Shown here piece by piece: positions 48,247 to 62,079 of a stretch of 64,000 bases of DNA. The DNA comes from Spongilla lacustris. Its lineage: Eukaryota > Porifera > Demospongiae > Spongillida > Spongillidae. The stretch is taken from positions 6,950,362 to 7,014,361 of the forward strand of contig OX442416.1 of the NCBI GenBank assembly GCA_949361645.1. Direction: 5' to 3'. Positions within the stretch are counted from its first letter, which is position 1, and each line of letters begins with the position of its first letter. A program made the position numbers and the translations under genes. The notes beneath the pieces are model-generated. The model made no database searches. It had not been told where the DNA came from and saw only the letters and a list, made by a program, of their open reading frames with translations.

Positions 48247-51200
48247 CTATAGCCACATCATTCTCTCCATGCTCTCATTTATCATTGTGGTGGAGACCTC
48301 ACTGCAGTTTCTCTCAGCAAAAGATGGTGTAAAATGGCTGCCCACCACTCCAGTAACAAGGATGGCTACTGCTATGACCAGAAATGAACCTCTGTACAGC
48401 ACGACGTTTAGCTTTGAGGATGTGAGACATGTCAAGCACCTGCAATCAGCATATGATTTCCTTCCATCTAGCTGTGGAGTAGTTTCACTAGTTGTGATGC
48501 CTTGGGTGACAGCGTTATAGTGGTGGTGGTGTTGGGTAGTTATGTTATTTTGTGTGCATGAATGTGTTTTGGAATGTGTTTTGATTGGGAAAATGAGCGA
48601 CCTGAAAAACTTTAAAGGGCAATGAGCAAATACACAACATTACCTCTTCCCCTGCAATATCTTGCTCCTTGCTCCCCCGACATCTGGCCTTCTCTATGGC
48701 CTATTGTACTGTTATAATTCATAGTTTATTGTGTTGTATGACTTACTGTTTTGGCTTGTTTTTCCCAGTCCATTCTCACAGCAACAATTAAAAAATAACC
48801 AAACTAGATTTGAGTATTAGTGCAAGTTTTAGATGTGTATGTAATAATAATGAAGATGTAGGTGCATAAATATGCATGTGATTTCAGCGTTCCTTTTAAA
48901 TGTCCACAGATGTACCTGAAGAATGCATCCACACAGTATCCCAGCCCAGTACCCCATTGCACCCATCTCTGCTACCAGTGTTAGACAGAGACCAATGGGA
49001 AGACCAATGAAATAGAAAAAAACAATACTTGAAATGGCTCCAAGCAGCTGTAGACCACAGCCACGCAGAACACCACCAAGTGTACCCTAAGTGATGAGAA
49101 TGAGAATGCAATGACTTAATCAAAAAGGTCTTGATTTGCACTGTAAGAAATTATAGCACCACAGAGTTATAGACCAATCATTTTATTTAATTTTCATAAT
49201 GAAATTAGAATGTCCTAGTTCATGCAGATCAATCTAAGTTAATCCACTCACCAGAGCATGATCAAAGAAGACAAAGAATGAAACTACGTTCATCAGTCTG
49301 GCAAAGCCTTTGATTACAACACTGATCGGATTGGTATAAAGTTAAGAATGTATACTTACATAAACAATTAACTCACTCATCTGTAGTGAACACACTTGCT
49401 AGTTGGTATTTAAGTGCCTGCAGTGCTACTGCTAACACTATGGCCTCTCCCACTATAGAATTGTGGTTGGAGACATTGACCCGGCCCCAATTACTGTCTC
49501 TAAGTTGCCTTACCTCCAAGTGTTAATGATAAATAGAATATCCGTTTAGCACCCTTGGTGTTGCCTGCTCCTAACTCGTTCCCAATGCGGATGGTGGTTG
49601 CTAAGCTGATAGAATATGCAATCTGCATGGAAGATATTAAACTATAATTTTACAACAGAAATGATGCTGATGAATGAAGATAACAGACACAATAAGCCAA
49701 ATGATCAAATATATTTACAGATAGTGCATAATATTGGACGAAATGATAATAACCAAACATGGCCATATGAATGAGGGGAAGGGGGTCTCATAGGTTGAAA
49801 TGCCACCCTCAGTCACATACTGAAAAGTTTAATTTTTGTTTTAATTACATACGCGTTCGCGTATAATGTGTACATGCATACGAAAATGTACAGTGTTTCA
49901 AATGAAGAGACGTATACCGAACAAAATGACCGTTTTTTTACTATTTGGTATTTGAACCCTTCACATGCACGCTACATGTAATGAAATTCATATTCAGCCA
50001 TCAAAACCTATACAGGAAAAATTCAAGAACAAAAAATTGGTGACAAAACTGAAGAAAACAAACTTTGATTCAAATCACATCTTTCAATTGTAGTTCACGT
50101 AAGGAAGATAGTTAAGTGTTCAAATTGATACCTATGTGCATACAAATTCAACTTCTTAACTCAAAGTGGTTGGAAATATTGGTTACTATTTACGCGGTTA
50201 GCATGAATTAATTCCATTTATGGGCCAAAATCACGATTTCTAAATGAGAGGTCCCTGTGGTATCCACGTGATTAAAATGAAAGATTGGCACCTTTTAGGG
50301 GTATTAAACAATCCATGAAAAGTTAAATTAGAAGCAATTTGTCAGCCGTTTATAGGAATTTTCCGTTAACATGTATATGTAGTAAAGAATCATATTTAGC
50401 AGTGTACGTAAGTTCTAGTAACATTTATACATGTACATGTAGAATACTTGGTAGAATAAGTCAAATATCATGATCCTTAGCAGATATACGGAGAAATCCT
50501 AAAAAAAAGCTACTAATAATACAGATATAAATATGTGTACCCCAGGGGCCTATCCTTTTGAAATTGTGAGTTTTAAAACCTTAAAAGTTCAACTAATTTT
50601 TCCCATTGCATGTGAACCGTGCGCCACCTTATGGGTTAAGAAGTCAATACATATAAGAACTACAATTGAAATATGTGATTTGAATCAATGTTTGTTCACT
50701 TATTACCATGTTTTGTATGCAAATAACTTTTTTCATGTAGAAGTGATGGTTGAATATAAAAATCTAATTTGGAAAAGAAAAAAGATGCCTGCATCAATTG
50801 TATTTATAAGTTACATACATGTACATGGTAATACACTATGGACATAAACATTAAACTAGCTAGTCAATTTCAGGCATGCACCTCAATATCAACAGCAAAA
50901 TGTATATGTAACATGCAGAAATAGCCTGGTTATATAATGCCACAACACTTCTTAAACATACCAAATAAAGAAAAGGGTAATATTTGCAAAAAAATATGTA
51001 CCAAAATATAGTGCAAAGGTGATCATTTAGAAAAGAACAAACACAAAGGTTATACATGTATGAAGCTTGTCAAACCTACCAAATAAAGAAATAGGGTGAT
51101 ATTTACAGAGATGGTATATATTGCTAGTTCTGTCTTTTCAATCATTCCTATTATAATTATTCCCACTTCATTACTCCACCATTTGAGGCTGAACATCAGG

Positions 51201-54200
51201 AGGCCAGGAAGGGCTAGTTTGGTAAAGGTCCACCAGTCAACCAGACTTTCCCAGCTCCACCCTCCCCATGTCTGCTTATGGAGTCCACAGGCCCATATGT
51301 ACACCAGCAGAAAGAAGGGAGTAGAACTCTGGCTTAAAGTTATTGCAAGTACTGCACCGCTGTTGGAGGGGAGTATAACATACAATTGATGGGTATGCTT
51401 AAATGGATGAATACATGCATCAATGAGGCAGATTATAGTAATAAGGTGTGAAGAAAGTGGGTGAGGGTGCAAAATAAACAAAACTCACACAAATCCTAGA
51501 TCATATCCATACAAAAAGATTGAGTTCAGCATGATGTTCACTACATTTGTCACAATCCCAGTGATGATGAACACCATCACGATACTCTGTGTGGATGAAG
51601 AATGATGATTATCTCACGGGGATAGGCTGTAGATGGTAAAGAAAATGTCACACCTGTGTCTGCAAATACTTTGACAGCAACACATTCACCATGATAAACT
51701 GTGTGGGGAAGGAAGATATTAGATTGAAAGATATGAGGAGATCTCCACACTCACAGGCAGGGCAAATGAGAATATCCTGATGTACTGGGCAGTCAGGCTA
51801 TGTGACAAATATAGTGGCTGCTACAATAAAGTTATTCTGTATTGTACCAACCTCACTACACAAGGGTCCTGATTGAGAAGAGTACGAATAGACTCAGCAT
51901 TCTGCCAAAGTGCTATTATTGGAAATATACTGAGTCCAATGATGAAAATCGCTGGATATAGTGAATGTGTACACGTGCGTGCGTGCACGTATGTTTGTGT
52001 ACATGTGTATGGGGGAAGTTTTATTAGTAGCAATTGATATAGGTAGGTAACCTTGCTGTAGGATTATCCCGATCTTCTTGAATGCCTTGTAACCAAAGGC
52101 CTGAAGAAATGGTGTGAGATTACGTTTTCATATTTGAGCATATAACCTACTTGAGCACAGAGGGTGTCGATTGCTGTGCCTGCACCGTAGATTACAGAGA
52201 ATCCCGTCATGTTAATTACCTGCACGCAATGGAATTATTAATTATCTCTGATGTGTTTTCCAGCCTTGCTGTTACTTTGTAACAATTTAGTACTGGGGCC
52301 ACTATATTCTTGAACCTGACATACCTATAAAAAGCTGATTCAAATGAACGGAACTGATTTTAGTTTTATATCATCTTAATACCTCACCACCATAATATAT
52401 ATGTTACATTGTGTACATTAGAAAGTGTAAGGTAATAGTTTTCTAATTTACAACTTCGCACTTCTCAACATTCATCACTATCGACAGGAAAAATACTTGC
52501 TTTTGTACAGTCTGGTTTTGTTTGATATCATAGCTTGGCATAGTTGTACATTAAATATCATTTCTTGTGATTGGAACATGGTACAAAAAATAAAAATAAT
52601 GGCTACATATGTATGTTAATTTTAATACATTTAAGATTACTATGGCCAAAATGCTTTACAATACATAATGGACCATGGGTCTATGACCTTTGCTGGATTG
52701 CACACTTAAATGCTTGAGACATAGTACTACTTACTGAAACAGCTAGACCTTTGACAAGAGGAGGGATGAAGGAAGAGTTGCTTTGTGTTAGCTTTTGGCA
52801 TCATAACACTAGATTGTACATGTACCTGCTGCATCAATCTCCACAGTATTTCCAGTGATGTGGCCTACAAAGATTAGTGACACAAGGAAGACTGACTGTG
52901 TCAGAAACAAGTAAACGTACTTTTTTTCCATATAAAAAAATATGGAAAATCAAAATGTATTGTGGTACATGTACATGGGAATTGTGCCATATGCATTTGT
53001 GTGTGTGAGAGAGAGAGAGCAGGGAGAGGGACGAGATAAAATAAGGCTATATGTATTTCATTCAACTTACAATAGGAAAAATGAGCTTTAGAATTGCAAT
53101 AATTTCCTGCTTCACCCAGCCTGTGAAAGCATCCTTCCATCTTTGTATCAGCTTCGTACATGTCGATGCTAAAAAAGCATTTCATATAATGGAACCAGAG
53201 AACCAATGCATTTATAAGTCAATCTTATACATTCCATGGAATGATTATACCAGTATACTCAGACTTTGTCTAAACGTAGCTTAGATTACATTCTGATAAA
53301 ACTAATTGAATTCATGATATAGGTGCAATACTTCTTCGAACATTGTATAAAATCAGATATGGCTGCGTCACTCAGAGAATAAAACTCCCCTGAGCTTATT
53401 TGTGAGCTTTCATATTATTTTAATGTACTTAAAGTACTTTTTAACTCGACCATTCTAACATAAAATATGCACATTGTAAAGTACCTATTGATGCACCTTA
53501 AGAAAACATAATGCAATGTCATTCTCTGTATCCAGAAATTAAACGCTTTGAAGCGATGATCAGGCGTTCCGAGCTCGTCAGTCAGTATCTAGCTTGGTTA
53601 CTATAACACAGTTTTTATTACCGTATATCTCCAATACAGGCGACAAAAGGTGGTCAACAAGCTAAGGTTGAAAAACTTCACAAGCTTAAAAAAATGTCTT
53701 CCGAGCCATTAGCCGATACAACGGACATCATCATTGATAATCAGATTCGGGAAATTAAATAAGCCGGTAGGGACCGAGAAAAAGAAAGTTGAGTCAGATA
53801 AAGTGTGCACAACTTTTGAACGTTCACTAGCTTGCTTCGTCCTGTTCGATCTTCATCGCCATCATCTATCTCTTCATAAATCCGTAAATCGCTGCTTGTG
53901 TTAGATATTCATGAAACGAGGCCGGCACGTGCACGCACACGATAGATCGATCATGTTTTAAGCAAGGTATCCGATGAGGCAGATTAGCTTAAACGAGTTG
54001 TTTTTAATGTCATGCACGTTACTGTGACTTTATTGATTGTACTACGACATGCTTGATGCTGAGCCAGTTTAGCAGACGAAGATACTTCATCACATCTAGA
54101 ATGCTCTTGCGGGAAAACGGCGAGGATTGTGCGTGGGATGGAGGTCACGGGTCATAATCCTTGTTTGGAAAAAGCACCACATCTTCGCTCCAGACACCCT

Positions 54201-54927
54201 CCGGGAGTGGAGCGTCCCCTACCTGTCCACTCCCCATCTTACACCCCATTAAAAAAATGTACGCCCGACCCTGCGCCCATCTGCTGCTTCATATAACGGT
54301 CTGGGGACGAAACTAGATAGCTGTGTTTATGTGCTGAACGTATCTTGTGTGATGTGTACATGTAGCTGTGGTGGTGTGTGAGGGTCTTGGTGCATGTATT
54401 TTTTGGTTCTTATCATTTGTATACGTCATTGAACACAATGAGCAACCCCGCCCCCTCCCTCGAAGGGATAGTAATCATAGTATCTTTGACTTTGGCTTCC
54501 TTCGCTCCAGTCTCATGGCTTAAAGCTTCCTATAGCTAGTTCTCATCATTGTCATCTGCATGTACATTGTAGCTGGCCTGCAATCAACAGAACGTCGACG
54601 TCGTTTTTATTTAGCTATAAGCCTAAGACCCGCTACGTTTTTGCGCCCATTTAGACTAAAGTGGTTGTATAAGTCATCCGTAGCCCACAGGAGTAAGAAG
54701 GTTAAGTGGGAGAGCTGAAAGTAGTCAATACCGGCGTGAGAGTGCATGGGTGCGGGAGGGGATACGACCCCTCCGGCTGACGTTTTTGTTTTATTAAATA
54801 TAGTATACATCGCGACCGTCGAGACAACCGCCGTGGCTGCGGTTTTAAATATACAAACACAAGCTTTACCTTGGATATCAGTTTCTTTTTCGGATTGAGT
54901 ACTCAGGATCTTCTCGGTTTCAATCAT
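48247..54927 (-). CDS. MATE-family (SLC47-type) cation/proton antiporter, intact copy B
   Basis: Exons in transcript order: 54870-54927, 53071-53168, 52826-52895, 52735-52748, 52151-52219, 52052-52100, 51852-51951, 51755-51797, 51654-51698, 51489-51586, 51080-51359, 49514-49622, 49377-49452, 49252-49321, 48916-49086, 48747-48803, 48247-48411. All use GT-AG and the phases agree throughout. Total 1,572 bases, about 523 residues, normal for animal MATEs. Family features: FVGHITGNTVEIDAAGLAVS then VINMTGFSVIYGAGTAIDTL (first bundle), a central GWSWESLVDWW, KWWSNEVG, RIGNELGAGNTKGAKR, and GVLRGCGLQLLGA with YFIGLPIG. The MDWEKQAK stretch before the last membrane helix matches the tail of SLC47 proteins. 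The start is the only ATG that gives the right phase. MATEs export organic cations and drugs in exchange for protons at the plasma membrane; the substrate is unknown here. Confidence 0.85.
50951..50987 (-). repeat. Relic copy of the end of the large MATE exon, unit B
   Basis: Counterpart of 39834-39868: a short repeat of the exon end and donor of exon 51080-51359, lying about 100 bases inside the next intron. Confidence 0.6.
53640..53762 (+). other. Conserved open segment antisense to MATE intron 1 (unit B)
   Basis: Reads ATKGGQQAKVEKLHKLKKMS to a TAA after an acceptor-like CCAATACAG. See 42841-42975 for its partner and the frame-keeping indels. A preceding open block (53541-53580, FEAMIRRSEL) is also shared. 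Confidence 0.25.
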
Positions 54928-55008
54928 CGCTGCCAACTGTTGTCTGTTGTCCTCTCCCTAGTTACGCCTCGTACTGAATTCTATGCATGTATGTTTGGAA
55001 TTCTTTAG

Positions 55009-56460
55009 TAATAAGGTTACACAGTACACCCAGTATGGCTTTATTTAATTTAATTGCTATTTAAATTAAATTTAATTTAATATACAGTTGCGAGAGCTAT
55101 ATGCATCCGAAACTGATGAATATTGCGGATGCAAGATATTTATATATATATAGATATAATTATGATTGAGTAAAATATCGCGATATTGTTTCGCGATATT
55201 TTTTTATTGTATTCATCGCACTGTTGAGGCTGCTATATTAAGTTATAAGCCGTTGAATTATATTTCATTCTGCATCTTCAAAAAGGTACGGCATGAGTTA
55301 TATACATGTACATCATAATACATCAGTGTACACCATAGAGAAATGATGGAGTCACTTACATATCATGTACCTGAACGGCTGGGTAAATGCATTTTTAGTG
55401 GCATTATATATCACAGGGAAAAAACTGATTTTAAAATCCTCTGTAACATTAATTGAACATTAAAATTATAATAATGTAATGTCACATTAATATGATAAAA
55501 TATAGGATAATTTTACTGTTTAATCACGTAATGATTCCAAAGAGATTTCACGGTGAATGCATGCAAAGTGCTTCGCGCATGTTGTGATTTTGCCACTAGG
55601 AGATGATGAGGTGGAAGAGAAGAAGGAAGGGAAGGAGGGTGTGTGTGAAGAAATTGAGGGGGAGGAGAGAGAAGGGGTAGAGGAGAGTGAAGGGAAAAAG
55701 AGCAGAGAAGAGGTAGGGGAGGGGAGTAGTCCCCCCCCTCCCCTTCCCAAAGTGTTATAGTGTGATGTATCTCCATAACTGTGCATGAACTCTTCCGCAA
55801 AAATATTGATATATGGTACAATACTCCTAGGTACTTATATAATTTACAAGCCTTTTCAGTTACGCGTTTAAATTCGGCCCATTTTTATTTCGATGGAGGG
55901 CGGTATTTGGATGCAGTACAGCAGCGGTATGTATGTGTATGGCCGAATACTGGTTGCGGCACCTGCTGAATTATAGCAAAAAAAAAAGGGAAAGTGCGAT
56001 GATGACCAAAGTGTAAGGATCTAGGGCGGGAGTGCATTAGCTGAAGAGCCTCTCAGACATACACATGTATTGTTTGCATGGTAGAAAAGGCACAGGAAAC
56101 ACACCAGCATGAGGTTATCAGTAGGCTCAGCCTCCAGTGAAGCCAGAGTGATGCAGAACATCTGGACATGTATAGACAGCAGTCTAAGCCCGACCTTATA
56201 GTACGGGAAAATGCTCGGGCTATCCCTGCAAGATCCAGCTGGCTTGGTAGATGAGCTATTATAATGCTCTCATGTGATTATACTTTAATGCTTACGTGGT
56301 TGTACATGTATAATTAAAAAAAAAATGTATCGTAATTATTTCCAATAAATGGTAAACTTTTTACAAGTGTGATACGATGTGCATTTTTTTAATGCGAAAG
56401 TAGTGCTTTTCGTATAGTTCCGCCTATCTCCGTCGTCTATCCCCAAATATCCCACGCATG
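55009..56460. other. Non-duplicated sequence between units B and C
   Basis: Contains an ATTTAAATTAAATTTAA-rich patch (55035-55085), a TCGCGATATT-type palindrome cluster (55172-55202) like that inside the 29.4-kb hAT element, and a purine-rich stretch (55600-55735). A decayed open stretch near 56120-56250 is not recognised. Confidence 0.4.
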
Positions 56461-57862
56461 TTTGTGCCGCGAAATGACCAAAAGAGAAAATCACGATATT
56501 GCAATATACATGTATCGCGGCAGGCCTGGATGTAGGATTTGCACATCGAGAGTTACGGCAGTAACTCTCATATAGGATTTGTGCCGTATCATGAATATCA
56601 TTTAAAAACGTGACCCGCGTATAACTCACGAACCGAGAAACGGATAGTGTAGCTCTTTATTGCTATCGAGGCACAATGGAAAGACAATCATTTTCATGTT
56701 TTGTTCAAGTCGCCAGACCGTTTACTTTAAGAGAACAAAAAAGCTCGTAGTTCTCGTTCCCAGACCGTAATTTGTCCATAGTCGTCGTCGTTGTCGTCGT
56801 CTTTATGGGTGAGTATAACTCGAGATAGGAAAGGTTTTAAAGAGCGCCAGTTAACCAATAGATGTAGAATTTACCTACCGACTGCCCCTTGAGGTCAGAT
56901 ATACATGTACATGTTTGGTATCAAGCAATAATTGCGTCCGAGTACCGTTAGGAACAGTTTTTAACGCCAGTAGATGTAGTAGAATTTACCTACCGACTGC
57001 CCCTTGATGTCAGATATAATTGCATTCGAGTACCAAACACAAGCGTTCCCATGACAATACCCATAAGTATAACTAGAATTTTAATTAGAATTTTATGGTA
57101 TTACTTAACTACCGTTGTCAAAAAGCCTTCACGGGAACAAAAGAGGAAAGCTAAGCGACTAGAGGAATACTTCCAAAATCAAGACGACGAGTTGGAGTCC
57201 TCCCGATTTCGGTACGATGCTGATGCGGAACAAAGGCGGGCGTCTGCTCGTGACATGTACAGAGCAAATCATTATCTGGAGCTTCTAAGAGGTGGCGACA
57301 GGAAAAGAATTCTGTTGCAGTGCAAGCTTCTAATATAAGAGGCGGCGGTATTAACTGAATTCAGACGAGAAACGAGATTCTAAGAGGGAAAGCTTGGCGC
57401 GCTAGTTTGGAACTAGAACAGCAGCAAATGTAACATAACCATAACTGTGTTGCTAGGCAATAAACATGGGAATTACAACGGCTGGATTTTATCATACAAT
57501 CGTATTTACTTCAAAATTGTATGGGTTGCAACGTACATGTACACCTATATACTAGTAGTCACTTATAAAAGAAATAAAGAATGAAACAAGATTTAAAAAC
57601 ATTCTCTCTGAGAAAGTTAGTGGTGTATAGGATTTGAAGGCAATGGTGGTGTAAAATAGAAGGGAACAAGTGCTAAACGATGGTACAAAATTTTGAATAG
57701 TCCTATATTTAGCACTTTTGTAGTACGTACGTTGCTAAATATAGGACTATTCAAAAAAATTTGTACCATCGTTGAGCACTTGTTCCCTTCCTTTTTACAC
57801 CACCATTGCCTTCAATTCTATATACCACTAACTTTCTCAGAGAGAATGTTTTTATATCTTGT
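56460..57862 (+). mobile_element. Composite repeat at the 5' side of unit C, with decayed ORF
   Basis: Second close copy of 45883-47215. Its ORF relic starts near 57099 (LTTVVKKPSREQKRKAKRLE), continues QDDELESSRFRYDADAEQRR and breaks after MYRANHYLELLRGGD, where this copy lost part of the repeat. It ends with the foldback MITE at 57586. Confidence 0.65.
57586..57862. mobile_element. Foldback MITE, copy 3
   Basis: Same arms as 46924-47215 (ACAAGATTTAAAAACATTCT and GAATGTTTTTATATCTTGT), about 277 bp. The centre is shorter than in copy 2. Confidence 0.85.
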
Positions 57863-58895
57863 ATAAGTAAGGAAACAATGGTAAATTAATATTATAGACC
57901 TAAATTATTATGAAATCGGAATTTTCTATATGTAGTTGTAAATCAAAACCTTACAAAGTGATTTGTGGGATGTACGATTGGTTCTTGCTCTGATAACATT
58001 TACTTAGACAATGAGTTATCAGGAGATGTGTACATTAGCATCTGAAAATATGTACCCTCTTACAACACTATATACAGATAGCAACCATTAATTCCCATTA
58101 ATGAATTATTAATTATTTTGCCCTTCTTGAGCTGTACCAAACTCCACATCATGACCACTTAAAAGTTCTCATTGACCTTGCCACTTAATTCATTGTCAAA
58201 AGTTGGAGTGTCTTCACATCAACAATTTAAAGTGGTTGAACGATTTTTTACTACCCCTGGTACTCAACAGAAAATAATAATAATCAAAATATGCACACAC
58301 ACACAATACAAATAGTTACACACAAACGTTCATCCACCGCTGCACAATGTGGCAGTAGGAATGACTCAGAATGGCACGAGGTTTTGCTCTAATCAGGGAA
58401 TGACTGAGCTGACCATATACATGTAAAGACTAGCAGACGCTGCAGATTTAGAGGTAATCCTATGAATGCCTACGTGAGGGACAACTTGTTTTTTTTTAAC
58501 CCTCTGGACCCCATGCAGCATAACTAGTTACCACCAGTGCTATACATTTCCAGCTAAATTCAGCAAATTTGTTGTCAGTGTTTTCTGAACACAACCGCTC
58601 TTGCTACAACACCTGAGTATGCTCACTTGCATATTGATACTAGAATTGAGCTAAGATATAACAGTGTCTGAAAAAAAACACACCATGCAAGATTATGCTG
58701 TACTTTCTTTACAATAATCACGGGCATCACCTGACAGCAGCAATCATGTTGTACAATAAGATATTAGGCACACAAAAAAACATGAAACATTTATTTATAC
58801 TGTCTATTGTGTCCTCAGTATGTAGTACATTTACTACTGTTGGTCAGTAAACTGCCAATAAACCTTTGTCGCTGTGAATGAAGAGGGGTACATAA

Positions 58896-59999
58896 CTATA
58901 GCCACATCATTCTCTCCATGCTCTCATTTATCATTGTGGTGGTGACCTCACTGCAGTTTCTGCCAGCAAATGATGGTGTAAAATGGCTGCCCACCACTCC
59001 AGTAACAAGGATGGCTACTGCTATGACCAGAAATGAACCTCTGTACTGCGCTACCTTCAGCTTTGAGGATGTGAGACATGTCAAGCACCTGCAATCGGCA
59101 TATGATTTCCTTCCATCTAGCTGTGGAGTGGTTTCACTGGTTGTGATGCCTTGGGTGATAGCATTATAGCTATGGTGGTGGTGTTGGGTAGTGACCTGTT
59201 ATGTTATTATGTGTGCATGTATGTTATTTTGCAAAGTGTTTTGATTGGGAAAATGTGGGACATGAAATGTATTAAAGGACAACAAGGAAACACACAAAAG
59301 TACCTCTTCTCCTACAATATCTTGCTCCTTTCTCCCCCGACAGCTTGCCTTCTCTATAGCCTATTGCATGATGATAGTTATCATGGATAGTTAATTGCGG
59401 TGTATGTTTTACCATTTTGGCTTGTTTTTCCCAGTCCATTCTCAGAGCGACGATTAAAAAATAAACAGACTACATTTGAGTATCAGTGCAAGCGTGGAAT
59501 GTGATTAGTGAAAATGTAGGTGAATATTCGTATGTGTGGTGTGTGGTGGATGTGAGTATAGGTAATAAAAAGTGATACTGAAATGTTCATGTACATACCT
59601 GAATGATACATCCACAGTGTCCCAACCCAGTACCCCATCTCTGCCACTAGTGCTAGACAGATACCAATAGGAAGTCCAATGAAATAGAAACAAACAATAT
59701 TTGAAATAGCTCCAAGCAGCTGTTGACCACAACCACGCAGAACACCAGCAAGTACACCCTAAGTGATGAGAATGAGAATGCTATAAACAGTGCTTGAGTT
59801 TTTGATTCACACTGTGACCAAAAGCACATTATAGCACCACAAAGTTAAAATAATATTTGCAACCAATCCATTTATAAATAGTGAATGCAGAATTTCCTAG
59901 CACAAATCAATCTAAGTGAACCAACTCACCTGAACATGATCAAAGAACACAAAGAATGGGACTACGTTCATCAGCTTGGCAAAGCCTTTGATTACAATA
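58896..59999 (-). pseudogene. MATE-family transporter, copy C, 5'-truncated
   Basis: Only the last four exons exist: 59930-59999, 59599-59758, 59413-59469 and 58896-59060. They match copy B (GFAKLMNVVPFFVFFDH, YFIGLPIGICLALVAEMG, MDWEKQAK, and the last membrane helix with AVAILVTGVVGS). The second exon is 160 bases instead of 171, from a 9-base and a 2-base loss, which breaks the frame. The preceding intron runs into a long tandem repeat and no earlier exon is found up to 64000. The gene is dead unless its 5' part lies elsewhere. Confidence 0.8.
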
Positions 60000-60107
60000 C
60001 TGGTTGGATTGGTATAAAATTAGGAATGCAAACATACATACACACATACACACACATGCACACACATGTATGCTTGCATGCATACATAAATACATACATA
60101 CATACAT

Positions 60108-60869
60108 CAAGTGAGTTTGTTCTTTTAAGACACTGCATCAGACACTAGTAATAGTGTACGTTAAAGTCAGGAATGGGATTATAATCAATTACATTCAAAC
60201 TGGCAAAGTATTACATTTAGGTTGTTGGTATGTGATGTGTGTTGAGTTTTTGGAGTATCCATTGTTTGTGTGTGTGTGTGTGTGTGTGTTGTGTGTGTTT
60301 GTATGTGTGTGTATGTGTGTGTAAGGATGTAATGTTTTAAGGTTATTCAGAATAATTTTTATTTATTTCTGCACGAGGTGTGACAATGTCATTAGCTATA
60401 GCATAGCTGCATGCATGCATGTATGTATCAAGTGGGTTTGTTCTTTTAAGACACAGCATCAGACACTAATAAGAGTGTACGTTAAAGTCAGGAATGGGGT
60501 TAAATCAATTACATGTGTGTTGGTTCGAAAGCCTTGAGTTTTTGGAGTATCCATTGTTTGTGTGTGTGTGTTTTTTGTGTATGTGTTTGTATGTGTGTGT
60601 AAGGATGTAATGTTTTAAGGTTATTCAAAATAACTTATTTATTTCTGCATGGGGTGTGACAATGTGGTAGAGATGATAAGCTATCGCGTAGTTGCATGCA
60701 TGCATGTAACAAGTGAGTTTGTTCTTTTAAGACACTGTATCAGACACTAGTAAGAGTGTACGTTAAAGTCAGGAATGGGGTTAAATCAATTACATTCAAA
60801 CTATGGCAAAGTATTACATTTAAGTTGTTGGTATGTGATGTGTGTTGAGGTTTTGGAGTATCCATTGTT

Positions 60870-60900
<31 letters not shown>

Positions 60901-62074
60901 GTTTGTATGTGTGTGCATGTGTGTGTATTAGGATGTAATGTTTTAAGGTTATTCAGAATAATTTTTATTTATTTCTGCACGGGGTGTGACAATGTGGTAG
61001 AGATGATAAGCTATCGCGTAGCTGCATGCATGCATGTATCAAGTGGTTTGTTCTTAAGACACTGCATCAGACACTAGTAAGATCAAGTCAGGAATGGGAT
61101 TATAATCAATTACATTCAAACTTAGGCAAAGTATTACATTTAGGTTGTTGGTATGTGTTCGGAAGCCTTGAGTTTTTGGAGTATCCATATCATTGTTTGT
61201 GTGTGTGTGTTTGTGTGTTTGTGTGTGTTTGTGTGTTTGTGTGTGTGTTTGTATGTGTGTTTGTGTGTGTGTTTAATTTGATGTGTGGGTGCATGTGTGT
61301 TTGTGTGTTATGTGGGTGCATGTGTGTTTGTGTGTTATGTGGATGTGTGTATTTTTTATGTGTTTGTGTTTTTGTGTTTGTGCATGTGCATGTGTGTGTA
61401 AGGATGTAATATTATGGTTATTCAATAATTATTTTTAATAATTAAGATCTCTGGGTGGGGTGTGACAATATGGTACATGTTTTGAAATGATTAATATGGC
61501 ATGTGAATATGCGTATCTGCATGCATGCACACATGCATCTATCAAGTGGGTTCGTTTAAGTCAGTATAATGCGATTATAACAGACTATTGCAAAGTATTA
61601 AATTTAGGTTGTTGGTATGTGATGTGTGTGTTGGTTCGAAAGCCTTGAGTTTTTGGAATATCCATTATTTGTGTGTGTGTATGTGTGTGTGTTTTTGTTT
61701 GTGTTTATGTGTGTATGTCTATGTGTGTGCATTTGTGTGTGTTGTGTGTGATGTGAGGGTGCTTGTGTGTTTTTGTATGTTGTGTATTTGTGTGTGTTTT
61801 AGTTTGCATGTGTGTGTTTGTGTGTGTGTATATGTGTGTTAGGATGTAATGTTATGGTTATTCAGAAATTATTTGATAACAGGATGGGGTGTGACAATAT
61901 GGTAGGTGTTTTGAGAAATATGGCATGTGAATTTGCGTAGCTGCATGCATGCATGTATGAAGTGGGTTTGTTCTTTTAAGGCACTAGTAAGAGTGTCAGA
62001 ATGGGATTAGGATCAATGACATATTTACGCCGATTGTTGGTATGTGATATGTGTGTGTTGGTTCAAAAGCCTTG
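60108..62074. repeat. GT-rich variable tandem repeat, five units and a part
   Basis: Units start at CAAGTGAGTTTGTTCTTTTA-type landmarks at 60108, 60429, 60710, 61040, 61543 and 61960 (321, 281, 330, 503 and 417 bp, then partial). Each has AAGACACTGCATCAGACACT, a GTCAGGAATGGG block, GAGTTTTTGGAGTATCCATT, a (GT)n core of variable length, AAGGATGTAATGTTTTAAGG and a GCATGCATGC end. Length differences come mainly from the (GT)n core. Confidence 0.95.
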
Positions 62075-62079
62075 AGTAT

